DNA of 64,000 nucleotides from Chloroflexota bacterium (GTDB taxonomy: Bacteria; Chloroflexota; Anaerolineae; Anaerolineales; Anaerolineaceae). A program made the position numbers and the translations under genes. The notes under the pieces were generated by a model. That model ran no database searches. It worked only from the letters and a program-made list of their open reading frames with translations, and was not told where the DNA came from. Where the stretch lies: contig JAEKNU010000010.1 in NCBI GenBank assembly GCA_016838895.1, positions 42,052 to 106,051 on the forward strand, read 5' to 3'. Positions 16,330 to 25,430 of the stretch are shown piece by piece (the first letter of the stretch is position 1; each line of letters begins with the position of its first letter).

Positions 16330-17520
16330 TCAAACAGCGTCACTCTCCTCCTTCTGGATAGGTGAACTGAAAATTTCAGCGATGACCAGGCTGGCGGCAC
16401 CTAATGCCCAAATATCATCTCCCCAGGAATCAATGCGGATTTCAGTATCTTTAGCCAATCCGGGCATAACATGTTGATTAAATGTACTGTGCACAGCAGA
16501 GAAAAAGACTTCGCCCATACGAATCCCCTCTCCGCTGATGATGATCAATTTTGGATCAAATAAGCTGACCAGATTGGCAATTTGTCCGCCCAAAAGTTTT
16601 CCTGCACGAGCCAGAATATTGGCTGCTTCTGAATTGTTTTCTGCTTTCAGGATAAGATCATCCAGATTTTTGATATTCGGATCAATTTGTTTGCGTGCTT
16701 GCTCTACTAACGCACGGTCGCCCAGAAGGCTTTCCAGGCAGCCACGCTTACCACAATCGCACAACGGACCATCCGGATCCACCATTACATGGCCCAACTC
16801 ACCAGCTCCTCCGCCCTTGCCACGGTAAATCTGTCCGTTGATTACAATGCCCATACCAATACCACGTCCAATGGTAATTACAATGAAATTATCTTCCATC
16901 AAGCCTGGCTCCAGCCATTTTTCACTGAGGGTCAGGGTATTTACATCATTATCAATATAGACAGGCACACGCATTTTTGATTTCAGCAAATCACGCAGCA
17001 TGATGTTTTTCCAACCAAAAAATGGATTCTGTTTGACAACGCCATGTGCAAAATCGACCACGCCTGCCAGACCAATTCCTACCCCCATAAGTTGTTTCTT
17101 CCTAATACCACTGCTTTTGATCAGCAGTGCGACTAAAGTTGTTAAGGCTTCTACACTGGACTCTAACTGATGATCTGGTAATTCAATGGTATCTTTTGCT
17201 AAAATAGAGGCATTCAAATCCGTCAGCGCCCCAACAGCATGGTCTTCCATCAGCTTGATGCCAATCACAAAACCACCACGCGGGTTAAGCGCCAGCATAA
17301 TCGGTGGGCGACCGCCAGTAGAATCACCGGTGTTCTTTTCAAAGATCATGTTCTCCTGAATCAACTGCCCAGTGATAGCGGTAACGGTAGCCGGACTAAG
17401 CCCGGTCATATGTACCAGTCCAACACGAGAAACGGCTCCTTCGCTCTTAATGGCGTTTAACAGGAGAGATCGGTTGATACTTCGGATGAGTTCGCGATTT
17501 GCGCGTGGCATTTTGTTCAT
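16330..17520 (-). CDS. ROK family transcriptional regulator (NagC/XylR type)
   Basis: A 396-residue repressor: an N-terminal winged helix-turn-helix (residues ~10-70, VSRVGLVHMTGLSPATVTAIT) joined to a ROK sugar-kinase fold. The kinase part has YIDNDVNTLTL with the usual catalytic-type aspartate (D192) and the structural zinc site GHVMVDPDGPLCDCGKRGC (H244, C254, C256, C261). Such proteins sense a sugar and release DNA. It lies upstream of the ABC/GH15/GH31 genes and divergent to a second GH31 gene, so both directions are its likely targets. A strong promoter precedes it, with an AGTGAATGAAT box just downstream of the -10 that suggests autoregulation. The ribosome-binding site is weak. Confidence 0.93.
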   Translation of the reverse strand: MNKMPRANRELIRSINRSLLLNAIKSEGAVSRVGLVHMTGLSPATVTAITGQLIQENMIFEKNTGDSTGGRPPIMLALNPRGGFVIGIKLMEDHAVGALTDLNASILAKDTIELPDHQLESSVEALTTLVALLIKSSGIRKKQLMGVGIGLAGVVDFAHGVVKQNPFFGWKNIMLRDLLKSKMRVPVYIDNDVNTLTLSEKWLEPGLMEDNFIVITIGRGIGMGIVINGQIYRGKGGGAGELGHVMVDPDGPLCDCGKRGCLESLLGDRALVEQARKQIDPNIKNLDDLILKAENNSEAANILARAGKLLGGQIANLVSLFDPKLIIISGEGIRMGEVFFSAVHSTFNQHVMPGLAKDTEIRIDSWGDDIWALGAASLVIAEIFSSPIQKEESDAV

Positions 17521-17538
17521 GGTATAATTACTTCGTTT

Positions 17539-17549
17539 AGTGAATGAAT
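17539..17549. promoter_or_regulatory. Candidate ROK operator at its own promoter
   Basis: AGTGAATGAAT lies between the ROK -10 box and its start codon. It matches the element at 16295 in 10 of 11 positions; its complement core TCATTCACTA recurs at 7631-7640 upstream of MFS paralogue 1. Confidence 0.4.
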
Positions 17550-17558
17550 TATGTTTCT

Positions 17559-17586
17559 ATTATAGGATCATTTCTCAGATTGTCAA
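17559..17586 (-). promoter_or_regulatory. Promoter of the ROK regulator gene
   Basis: Minus strand TTGACA (complement of 17581-17586), 16-bp spacer, TATAAT (complement of 17559-17564): both hexamers match the sigma-70 consensus exactly. Confidence 0.8.
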
Positions 17587-17610
17587 TACCCACTTCTGGA
17601 GTTGTGTTTT

Positions 17611-20202
17611 ATGGCTTTATCTTCTCTCTTTATTCCCTCGCCTTTTGATGCGTTGACAAATGCTCAATCCGTCTTTCATTTTGATGGCGTGCGCTTTTCA
17701 TTGCTCACTGAACGATTAATCCGCATTGAAATCAGCCCATCAAATCAATTCGAAGATCGTCCCAGCCAGGTATTCTGGTATCGCAATCAAACCACCCCAC
17801 AGGCCAAAATTGAATATCAGGCACAAAACCTGAAGATTGAAACAGATCATTTCATACTGGCCTATCAGGAAACAACCAACCAAAAGATCCAGGAAAACAT
17901 CAGCATTCTGATTAAGAAAACCGGGCAATCCATCCAACTGAATGCATCCAATCCGGGACAATTGCCAGGCACAACGCGCACACTGGACGAGGTTGATGGG
18001 GCCACTGAGTTACAACCCGGATTAATTTCACGGGACGGTTGGGTACAAATTGATGACACCTCCAGCCTGGTTTTTAACCCACAAGGATGGTTGGAAGAGC
18101 GTCCTGATGTAAAAGGGTATCGTGATTTATATCTACTCATCTATGGTTCGGATTACAAAGCTGCCCTGCAGGATTATCAACACATTGCCGGCACACCTCC
18201 TCTGCTGCCACGTGCTTTTTTGGGGAACTGGTGGTCACGTTATTGGCCTTACTCACAGGAAGACATCACAGATCTGGTGAATCAATTCCAACAAAAGGAG
18301 ATTCCCTTATCTGTATTGATCATCGATATGGATTGGCATATTACCCAAACCGGGAATCAATGTAGCGGCTGGACAGGATTCTCCTGGAATCATGAACTCT
18401 TTCCCGATCCCGAAAAAATGATCCATTGGCTGCATGAGCAAAAATTAATCACTTCCATGAATCTTCACCCAGCCGAAGGGATTCATGCACATGAAGCGCA
18501 ATACAAAGCTGCATCTAAAGCCATGGACATGGATCAGTCTGATATAAATCCCATTCCCTTTAATATCGCTGACCCCTTATTTGCAAAAACCTACTTTGAA
18601 CAGTTGCTTTATCCATTGGAAAAGCAAGGCGTGGATTTCTGGTGGCTTGACTGGCAACAAGGGGAAAGTACCGCGCTCAAAGGGTTGGACCCTCTGTGGT
18701 GGTTAAATCACCTGCATTTCTATGATCTGGGTCGCTCAAATGTCAAAAGACCCATCATTTTCTCGCGTTGGGGTGGCGCGGGCAATCACCGCTATCCCAT
18801 TGGTTTCTCCGGGGACACAATCATCACCTGGGCATCCCTGGCTTTTCAGCCTTTTTTCACTGCCAGTGCCGCCAATACGGCTTACGGCTGGTGGAGTCAT
18901 GATATCGGCGGTCACATGCACGGCATTGAGGACGGTGAACTATATGCCCGCTGGTTACAATTTGGCGTAGTAAGCCCGATCATGCGCCTGCACTGCGCCA
19001 ATGACCCCTGGATTGATCACCTGCCCTGGGCATACGATGCCGAGATTGAGCGCATCTCCCGAGAGGCGATGCAATTCAGGCATGCCCTCGTGCCATATCT
19101 ATACACGATGTCCAGACGAAATGAACGGGAAGGTCTACCACCCATTACACCCCTGTATTACGAGTGGCCGCATGAAGAAGCCGCTTATCAGGCACAAAAT
19201 CAATATCTATTTGGATCGGAAATGATGGCCGCGCCAGTGGTTAGTCCGATCATCCCTGAGTTGAAACAAGCCCGCCAACCCATCTGGTTCCCGCCCGGAA
19301 GCTGGTTTGATTTCTTTACTGGCGAGGAAATTCATGGGAATGAGTGGCAAGTCCGTTTGTACTGTCTGGATGAAATTCCATTGTTTGCCCGGGCTGGTGC
19401 CATTGTGCCGCTGCAGAAAAACGTAACACAAAATGGCTGTGACAATCCTGATGAAATTGATTTACATGTGTTCTCGGCAGGCGATGGTCAATTCAGTTTG
19501 TACGAAGATGATGGTGTTTTCCAAAAATATAAAACCCAAGGTGGATGCATAACCGGCTTTGATTCCAAATGGACAGGAAAAGCCCATCAATTTGAGATCT
19601 TCCCCGCAGTAGGAGATACAAGTACAATTTCACAAGAACGCACTTTCCATATTCACTTTCGTGGTGTTCGAGAACCATCACATGTACAAATCCGACTTGA
19701 TGGAGAGGAAATCACCCTCGATGCTACATACGATGCTGCTACCCTCACATTTCTCATTCCGAACATTCACATGGGCCATCAGCAGTATTTACATATTTCT
19801 ATTGACACGAATCACGATAGCCTGATCACCCCAGTCCCAAAATCAAGCATGAGCATAGAACAGTTCCTGCGAAGAATGCCGATGAAACCCGATCAGAAAC
19901 GGGAAATCATGAATCATTTACCCGCTTTATTGTTGGATATTCGGAACATCAAGAAACTAAAAATGCCCATGCGAAAAACGCAGAAAATCGCCTTAATCGA
20001 AGAAATCTGTGGTGTGGCGGCTGCCCCATTGACCTCTCCCACAGGACAAAAACATGTCGTCCTATGCAATCCAAATCAGACAGCAGGCTTCACCTGTGAG
20101 GTAATTAACCCGATTGATATACCGGCAACTGGTGTATTGATTGAAAAAAATCAATCCCCCATTGAGATAAATTATTTTGACATCTTCAACAATAAATACT
20201 AG
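17611..20202 (+). CDS. Glycoside hydrolase family 31 enzyme (divergent, second copy)
   Basis: 863 residues from the ATG at 17611, which has GGAG 9 bp upstream (the TTG at 17602 does not). Beta-sandwich N-domain to about residue 200, then the barrel beginning LLPRAFLGNWWSRYWPY. The nucleophile is D347 in FWWLDWQQG and the acid/base D402 in GFSGDTI. The C-terminal sandwich (DLHVFSAGDGQFSLYEDDG) is followed by ~120 residues (about 740-863) that I do not recognise. No signal peptide. It is only distantly like the other GH31 here. This subgroup often has alpha-glucosidase or alpha-xylosidase activity; the exact substrate is unknown. It is divergent from the ROK gene, so probably co-regulated. Confidence 0.9.
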   Translation: MALSSLFIPSPFDALTNAQSVFHFDGVRFSLLTERLIRIEISPSNQFEDRPSQVFWYRNQTTPQAKIEYQAQNLKIETDHFILAYQETTNQKIQENISILIKKTGQSIQLNASNPGQLPGTTRTLDEVDGATELQPGLISRDGWVQIDDTSSLVFNPQGWLEERPDVKGYRDLYLLIYGSDYKAALQDYQHIAGTPPLLPRAFLGNWWSRYWPYSQEDITDLVNQFQQKEIPLSVLIIDMDWHITQTGNQCSGWTGFSWNHELFPDPEKMIHWLHEQKLITSMNLHPAEGIHAHEAQYKAASKAMDMDQSDINPIPFNIADPLFAKTYFEQLLYPLEKQGVDFWWLDWQQGESTALKGLDPLWWLNHLHFYDLGRSNVKRPIIFSRWGGAGNHRYPIGFSGDTIITWASLAFQPFFTASAANTAYGWWSHDIGGHMHGIEDGELYARWLQFGVVSPIMRLHCANDPWIDHLPWAYDAEIERISREAMQFRHALVPYLYTMSRRNEREGLPPITPLYYEWPHEEAAYQAQNQYLFGSEMMAAPVVSPIIPELKQARQPIWFPPGSWFDFFTGEEIHGNEWQVRLYCLDEIPLFARAGAIVPLQKNVTQNGCDNPDEIDLHVFSAGDGQFSLYEDDGVFQKYKTQGGCITGFDSKWTGKAHQFEIFPAVGDTSTISQERTFHIHFRGVREPSHVQIRLDGEEITLDATYDAATLTFLIPNIHMGHQQYLHISIDTNHDSLITPVPKSSMSIEQFLRRMPMKPDQKREIMNHLPALLLDIRNIKKLKMPMRKTQKIALIEEICGVAAAPLTSPTGQKHVVLCNPNQTAGFTCEVINPIDIPATGVLIEKNQSPIEINYFDIFNNKY

Positions 20203-20213
20203 TTAATATAAAA

Positions 20214-20260
20214 AAAAAGCCGTTCACACTTCGACAATAGCTCGGTGAACGGTTTTCTTT
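20214..20260. terminator. Bidirectional terminator between convergent genes
   Basis: GCCGTTCAC / GTGAACGGT arms around a 16-base loop, with an A-run on the left and a T-run on the right. It serves the GH31 gene (plus) and the HerA-like gene (minus). Confidence 0.88.
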
Positions 20261-20268
20261 TTTTGAAA

Positions 20269-22752
20269 TTATGCTACACGAAAAGCAGGGGCGAGTTTTG
20301 CTCTATCATCATCAACAAGCTGATAATACGGCATCCACAGCACACTGAACACTGCCATATAAATATCTTTTTTATAGGGTGTTACTGATATTTCTGTGCT
20401 GTCATCTACAATATTTGCCCATTTATCATTAAGCTCTTTTAAGACATCTTCCTTCTCCGCCATCAAGTCTTCCAATTGAGCCTGCATATCTTCCAGCTCC
20501 TGGGTTTCCTGTTCCAGTTCTGCTTTTGCTTTAGACGTCATACGACGTTTGGTCATAGAAGACGATAAACTGGCTTTTTTGGAACTTAACATTTTCAACA
20601 ACACCGATCCGGCTGTGCCAATCTCTTCCATACGCCGTTGGCCTAATTCTGCTTCCTGCTGATCCACTTCCATTTCCTGACGCTTGATACGTGTTTCCAG
20701 CGTTTGCAGTTTTTTATCAAGTGCCCGTTCTAATTTTTGCGCTTCCTGATCACGAGCATCACGCGCTGCATCTGCACAACGTTTGCGAAAATCCGCTTTT
20801 CCTTCTTCCGGGTCCATGGCAACATTTAAAGTTTCATTGACCGTCAATGTTGCTGCACCTGTACGATATATCCAATCGATCAAGGCATTGTCCAATCCCT
20901 GAATCGATTTGGCATTACTAAACCCATCAGGTAAAGTGGCAAACAACCCATTCGATTCTGCACTGGTCAGGAAATCCTGCTCATCCAGGGGCTCCACTGA
21001 CAATTCTTCCCAACGCGGGCTACCGGAAGGTAATTCATGAATCATCGCTGCATGTTTCTTGTGCATGGTCAGGTTAAATTTTTTGGCATAATAAGTGGTT
21101 TCGGTTTGCAAATATACCGCCGGTTGATATACCACTTTCAGATCAGATCGCTTGATTTCAGCACCATATCCAGCGTCAGCTGGATCAAGCTTTATTCCTA
21201 AAAACTGTTCCTGTATACCACCAGGAATGCCCGGCCGACTTTGCGAAAAGCGACTGCTGGCCACCGTACTGGATGGTTTTGCAGCTTTTATCTCTGTTGA
21301 AGTCTTTGCAGACCCAGCCGCCGTTTTCCGACCGATAACTTTGCTTACCCCCATTAATTTGTTTAATGCGGGAATCTGCGTCCGAGTAAGCGGCCCTGCC
21401 AGATAGTTCATTACCCAGCGCGTCTGAAATAACTCAGGTTTCTTCTCATGCACATTGTGCAGCAAGAATACGCGCTTCTGTAAGCCTGAAATCATCTTGT
21501 CATATTCTTTTGCTGAACCTGTTCCAGCAACCCCTTCCAGGCCATCCAGTAAGCGCTGCTTGTCTCGTTCAGTTTGTAAGCGGCCAATCATCCAGGTCCC
21601 GATATTGGACAGCGCTTTATAGTCCAGATCAACCGGATTCTGTGTGGCCAGTACCAATCCTACGCCAAAAGCACGCGCTTGCTTGAGCATGCGCAGCATA
21701 ATCGGCCGTGAGGGTGGATTAGCAACCGGCGGTAGATACCCCAGGATTTCATCAAAGTAAATCAATGCACGTAGTCCACTGGAGCCACGCTGCATACGCA
21801 TCCAGGATTCAATCGCCGCAAATAATAACGTAACAAAGAACATGCGCTCAGCATCATCCAGGTGTGCAATATAGAAAACACTGTGACGCGGTTTGCCATC
21901 AGGTGTATATAGGATAGAAGCAATATCCAATGACTGCCCATCCATCCAGGTCTGGAAGGATGGTGAAGCAAGGAAATTGTTCAATAACATTGCCAGGTCA
22001 AAGCGTTCCTTCTCCGGATACAGATTCTCCAGCGGGAAGGCACCCAATTTATCAAAGGGTGGGTTTTGCACCTGCATAATCAGCTCTGTCAGATCCAGCG
22101 ACTTTCCAGCTGACCAGGCAGATTCCAGTATATTTGCCAGCAAGATATGTTCCCGCGAACGTAAGGGGTCGATATCATTCAGCCCCACCAAACCCAGGAC
22201 GCCTGTCACTGTAGCCGAAATCTTATCTCGCAGCATTTCTGCATTGGTTTCCCAATCCAGATCCGGGCAAGCAAAAGAAGACAAAATATTGACCGGAATA
22301 CCTGATTTTGAGCCGGGCGTATACACAGCAAAGTCAGCGGCATCTGTCAATTTCTGTAAATCTTCCTTTCCAACCCCCCAATCTCCAAGACCTTTTTTCC
22401 ATAAAGCGGCTTTTTCTTCCGCCATGATTTTTACTGTCTTGTCTTCACGACGCGCTTCATCCGGATCCATCCAGGGTTCAAAATCCGAAGGCAGTAAATC
22501 AGGGAAATGCAGCAATAAGTTGGTGAGATCCCCTTTCGGATCAATCATAATTGCTGGAATGCCCTGCAGGGCTGCTTCTTCCAGTAAGCCAATGCACAAA
22601 CCCGTCTTCCCGGAGCCAGTCATACCGGTTACAACAGCGTGCGTGGTCAGGTCAGCCGGATCATATAAGATGGGCGTATCCAGTAACTTTTTGCTTTGTA
22701 AATCGTATTGTTTACCTAAATAAAATTGCTTGTCTCGGTTAATAGAGGCCAT
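20269..22752 (-). CDS. HerA-like ATP-binding protein (FtsK/HerA superfamily)
   Basis: 827 residues. Walker A is GMTGSGKT (43-50), Walker B LRALIYFDE (D334/E335), with the nearby LKQARAFGVGLVLATQNP sensor segment typical of HerA/DUF87 ATPases that grip double-stranded DNA. About residues 660-790 form long charged coiled coils (ERALDKKLQTLETRIKRQEM and onwards), and a conserved-looking C-terminal tail follows. HerA proteins usually partner with NurA nucleases in archaea, and bacterial forms occur alone or in defence systems. No nuclease gene is adjacent here and both neighbours look unrelated, so the role (DNA processing or protection) is open. GGAGAGG supports the start. Confidence 0.85.
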   Translation of the reverse strand: MASINRDKQFYLGKQYDLQSKKLLDTPILYDPADLTTHAVVTGMTGSGKTGLCIGLLEEAALQGIPAIMIDPKGDLTNLLLHFPDLLPSDFEPWMDPDEARREDKTVKIMAEEKAALWKKGLGDWGVGKEDLQKLTDAADFAVYTPGSKSGIPVNILSSFACPDLDWETNAEMLRDKISATVTGVLGLVGLNDIDPLRSREHILLANILESAWSAGKSLDLTELIMQVQNPPFDKLGAFPLENLYPEKERFDLAMLLNNFLASPSFQTWMDGQSLDIASILYTPDGKPRHSVFYIAHLDDAERMFFVTLLFAAIESWMRMQRGSSGLRALIYFDEILGYLPPVANPPSRPIMLRMLKQARAFGVGLVLATQNPVDLDYKALSNIGTWMIGRLQTERDKQRLLDGLEGVAGTGSAKEYDKMISGLQKRVFLLHNVHEKKPELFQTRWVMNYLAGPLTRTQIPALNKLMGVSKVIGRKTAAGSAKTSTEIKAAKPSSTVASSRFSQSRPGIPGGIQEQFLGIKLDPADAGYGAEIKRSDLKVVYQPAVYLQTETTYYAKKFNLTMHKKHAAMIHELPSGSPRWEELSVEPLDEQDFLTSAESNGLFATLPDGFSNAKSIQGLDNALIDWIYRTGAATLTVNETLNVAMDPEEGKADFRKRCADAARDARDQEAQKLERALDKKLQTLETRIKRQEMEVDQQEAELGQRRMEEIGTAGSVLLKMLSSKKASLSSSMTKRRMTSKAKAELEQETQELEDMQAQLEDLMAEKEDVLKELNDKWANIVDDSTEISVTPYKKDIYMAVFSVLWMPYYQLVDDDRAKLAPAFRVA

Positions 22753-22931
22753 TTTTTCCTCTCCTCTAGATTATATTCATTGAATACATTCTACCTTAAT
22801 CAGGGAACAGAGAGCAAACCCGATTCGAAACTGCTGATGATACAAAGGTTAATAGTCATCAATCTGCACGCCTTTACCCTTCATGTTCCATTTGAAGACA
22901 AGTAGACATAATTATATTTTCTTCCTGGATA

Positions 22932-22975
22932 AATTTATAAAACAAGGTCACTTTGAAAACATTCAGTGACCTTGT
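22932..22975 (-). terminator. Terminator downstream of the GT-C-like membrane protein
   Basis: ACAAGGTCACT / AGTGACCTTGT, 11-bp perfect arms with a 12-base loop, 41 bp after the stop; the minus strand then reads T-rich. Confidence 0.8.
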
Positions 22976-23016
22976 ACTTTATTTGAGGTATATAAATTTT
23001 ATATCGCGCTTCTCAG

Positions 23017-25050
23017 TTACTGGTCAATACTTTCACACACCAATAAGAAAATTTCTTCACTTTGATAGCCATATGCTTCAAGGAAGTCCGCATCCAAAGA
23101 CAATTGATTGCAAATTGCAAAATGATCTGCACTTTGGTGTCCAATATTTGATTCCAGTAATGCAGCGGCATCATCCACTCGTCCAGCATTAACCAACCCT
23201 TCGATAAAGACAAGATATTCCGTTGTATCTTTTACATTAAAAGCTCTTATAATCATCTCATCATAAAGATTGCCTATCTGCTGCCAATCGCCTTTCTGCC
23301 TGGCTAATTCAGCTTTTTGATAGAAGTAGCACCAATCATGAGCAGGTTCTGATCCAAAAATCGTTTCCGGTGGAACTTGCTGTTCCACAGAAGTATCAAT
23401 CATTTCCAGATTAGAATAATTTCCAACCTCTTGTATCAATACTCTTTCATTGGCTGAATAAACCGGCTGCCTGCCGTCGATGGTATGTACGCAAGAATTC
23501 ATCTCCGGTTGGCTAAACAGCAAAAAATGTGAATAATACTTGGGCAGGTAAATATCACGCACATGCGGTTCAAGAAAACTTTGCTTATATAATTCAACTG
23601 CAGTATCCTGGTTCAATATTTCAGCTTGAATTTCAGGCCATTCCTGGGCTGTATCCCAATAAATAAGATTCAATGGTCCCCATATTTCATAATCCTGTTG
23701 AAATTGATAATCTTCTGGCGCATACGCCATCACCAATGTATTCCGCTCAATCTCAGGTGCTCGCCAGGTTACCTGCCACCAGAAATTCTTTTGCACATCC
23801 CAATACGTCGCCCATCGGGCTGTGTTCATAAATTGCGTTACCACGGATAATGCCAACAATGCAACCAGAAATCCAGTACGGGATTTAGGTTTAAGTAACA
23901 GTACCAACCCAAGCAACAAAATAATTACACCTGCCGATGGATGAAGCGCATATGCTTTATAAACATCGTGCAAATCAATGATACGATTCGATGCAACAAC
24001 CGGAATAATCGCACCAAGAGTAATTACAGCACCCATACTGATCAGAACAATAGGTAAACGCTCCTCATCCTCTACTTCTTGTACTTTGTGCGATTTTTGT
24101 AAAAATACAACAGCAAGAAAAACGACGACACCTGCTAGTAGCACCGCCACAGTCATTTGAGTAAAAGATGCTTTATAAATATAGGTGTAAGCCATCTCAA
24201 ACCAGGCGAAGAGGGATGCGGAGAAGAAATCCTTGATCGTCTGAAACAATAAACGTAATGACATATAACCGGGTTCATTCAAATATGAGCGTACCAATCC
24301 GCCAAAATTTGTTGGCCCGCGCGAGCTGTCGAAAATGAATAAACGCCAAATTAAAAACAAACCCAAAATAGCAATATATGGAATATAGGTTCGGATGACT
24401 TTGAAAATTGAAGCTTTTGTCTCACTTTTACTTCCTTGCCAAATCACCCAGAACAATAATGAGACACGCATCAATTCCAGCCCGATCATATATTCATAAA
24501 TCAATAAATAATAAGCCATACTCAGCAAAGCCAGTAGTATAAATATATATCTCTTTTTTACTCCATCTACGCTTGCAGCCTTGAGTGTTAACGCAATAGA
24601 TAATAAAGCAACAGCATAGCCCATCAATTGCATTACTTTTGTGGCCGCATTAGGCTGAGCCAAAAAGCCAGGGAAAATGACAAAGAGCATGCCAGCTAAT
24701 ACATATAATGATTTATTCTCGCGCGGCCAAACCAGATTCAATATCCAGTAAAAGAAGCACGCCCCTGATACCCTGAATAAGAGTGCCAAAACATGCCATC
24801 CCCAGATATGATCTTTTATCAAGGCATAGAATCCTGAATATATGATGCCCATGAAGGGTCTGTCAGTACTGAACAATGAAATCAGGCTGGACGTACCGCG
24901 GAAAGCACCAGACCAAAGCATATACCAGTCATCATGGTAGTAGCCCAATTCCGGAATCGCTATTCCATGCGTTAATACAGCGGTCAGGCTGATCATAAGG
25001 ACAGCCAGTACATAATGATTGGATAGATAGCGTTGGATTGCACGCGTCAT
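23017..25050 (-). CDS. Large polytopic membrane protein, GT-C glycosyltransferase-like
   Basis: 677 residues with roughly eleven or twelve hydrophobic segments in the first ~430 residues, then a soluble C-terminal domain of ~240 residues that is partly alpha-helical and repeat-like (DWQQIGNLYDEMIIRAFNV, GLVNAGRVDDAAALLESN). The first periplasmic loop has YYHDDWYML, an acidic pair placed as in GT-C glycosyltransferases that use lipid-linked sugars. I infer a mannosyl/glycosyl-transferase of the envelope, but the family is not firmly recognised. It is monocistronic, with GGAGAG before the ATG and a good terminator. Confidence 0.6.
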   Translation of the reverse strand: MTRAIQRYLSNHYVLAVLMISLTAVLTHGIAIPELGYYHDDWYMLWSGAFRGTSSLISLFSTDRPFMGIIYSGFYALIKDHIWGWHVLALLFRVSGACFFYWILNLVWPRENKSLYVLAGMLFVIFPGFLAQPNAATKVMQLMGYAVALLSIALTLKAASVDGVKKRYIFILLALLSMAYYLLIYEYMIGLELMRVSLLFWVIWQGSKSETKASIFKVIRTYIPYIAILGLFLIWRLFIFDSSRGPTNFGGLVRSYLNEPGYMSLRLLFQTIKDFFSASLFAWFEMAYTYIYKASFTQMTVAVLLAGVVVFLAVVFLQKSHKVQEVEDEERLPIVLISMGAVITLGAIIPVVASNRIIDLHDVYKAYALHPSAGVIILLLGLVLLLKPKSRTGFLVALLALSVVTQFMNTARWATYWDVQKNFWWQVTWRAPEIERNTLVMAYAPEDYQFQQDYEIWGPLNLIYWDTAQEWPEIQAEILNQDTAVELYKQSFLEPHVRDIYLPKYYSHFLLFSQPEMNSCVHTIDGRQPVYSANERVLIQEVGNYSNLEMIDTSVEQQVPPETIFGSEPAHDWCYFYQKAELARQKGDWQQIGNLYDEMIIRAFNVKDTTEYLVFIEGLVNAGRVDDAAALLESNIGHQSADHFAICNQLSLDADFLEAYGYQSEEIFLLVCESIDQ

Positions 25051-25430
25051 GGAAACTCTCCTGAAATAAACAACCCATTAAAAGTAAGATTGATAGACTG
25101 AGCGCCGACAATGAGTAGCATAATTTTGTAATGCTAGAGTAATTATAAGAGCATTGCTCTTTTGTGAACACATCTACTTTTACACTTTATCAATTTTTGT
25201 AAGTTTTACAGCGTATTGATCAAATTAAACAATATATATCGTTGACTTTTTTGCTGCTAAACAATTTTTTTGACTATTTGGTGAACTCGTTTTTTGGTTG
25301 GTGCTGAAATCAATTGTATCATCTCCCCCAGATCATTTTTCATAGAATTATTCGCCCATTCAACGAGTTGAAGTATCGAATTAATCGCTGAATTCAATCT
25401 CTCATGCAATTTCAAAACTGCTCATCCCGT
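25051..25430. other. AT-rich intergenic region
   Basis: 380 bp with no gene seen. Contents: a perfect AAGAGCA-T-TGCTCTT palindrome at 25147-25161 just upstream of a minus-strand TATAAT-like box that may belong to the GT-C-like gene, and a small TTCAACTCGTTGAA hairpin near 25362. No strong terminator is visible after the ribokinase gene. Confidence 0.5.

Noticed and set aside
21893-22723. 276-aa plus-strand ORF
   Set aside because: Antisense shadow of the HerA-like gene; low-complexity Ser-rich product, no ribosome-binding site.
25147-25161. AAGAGCA-T-TGCTCTT palindrome as an operator
   Set aside because: Single small palindrome without a second copy or a convincing -35 box; recorded in the intergenic entry only.
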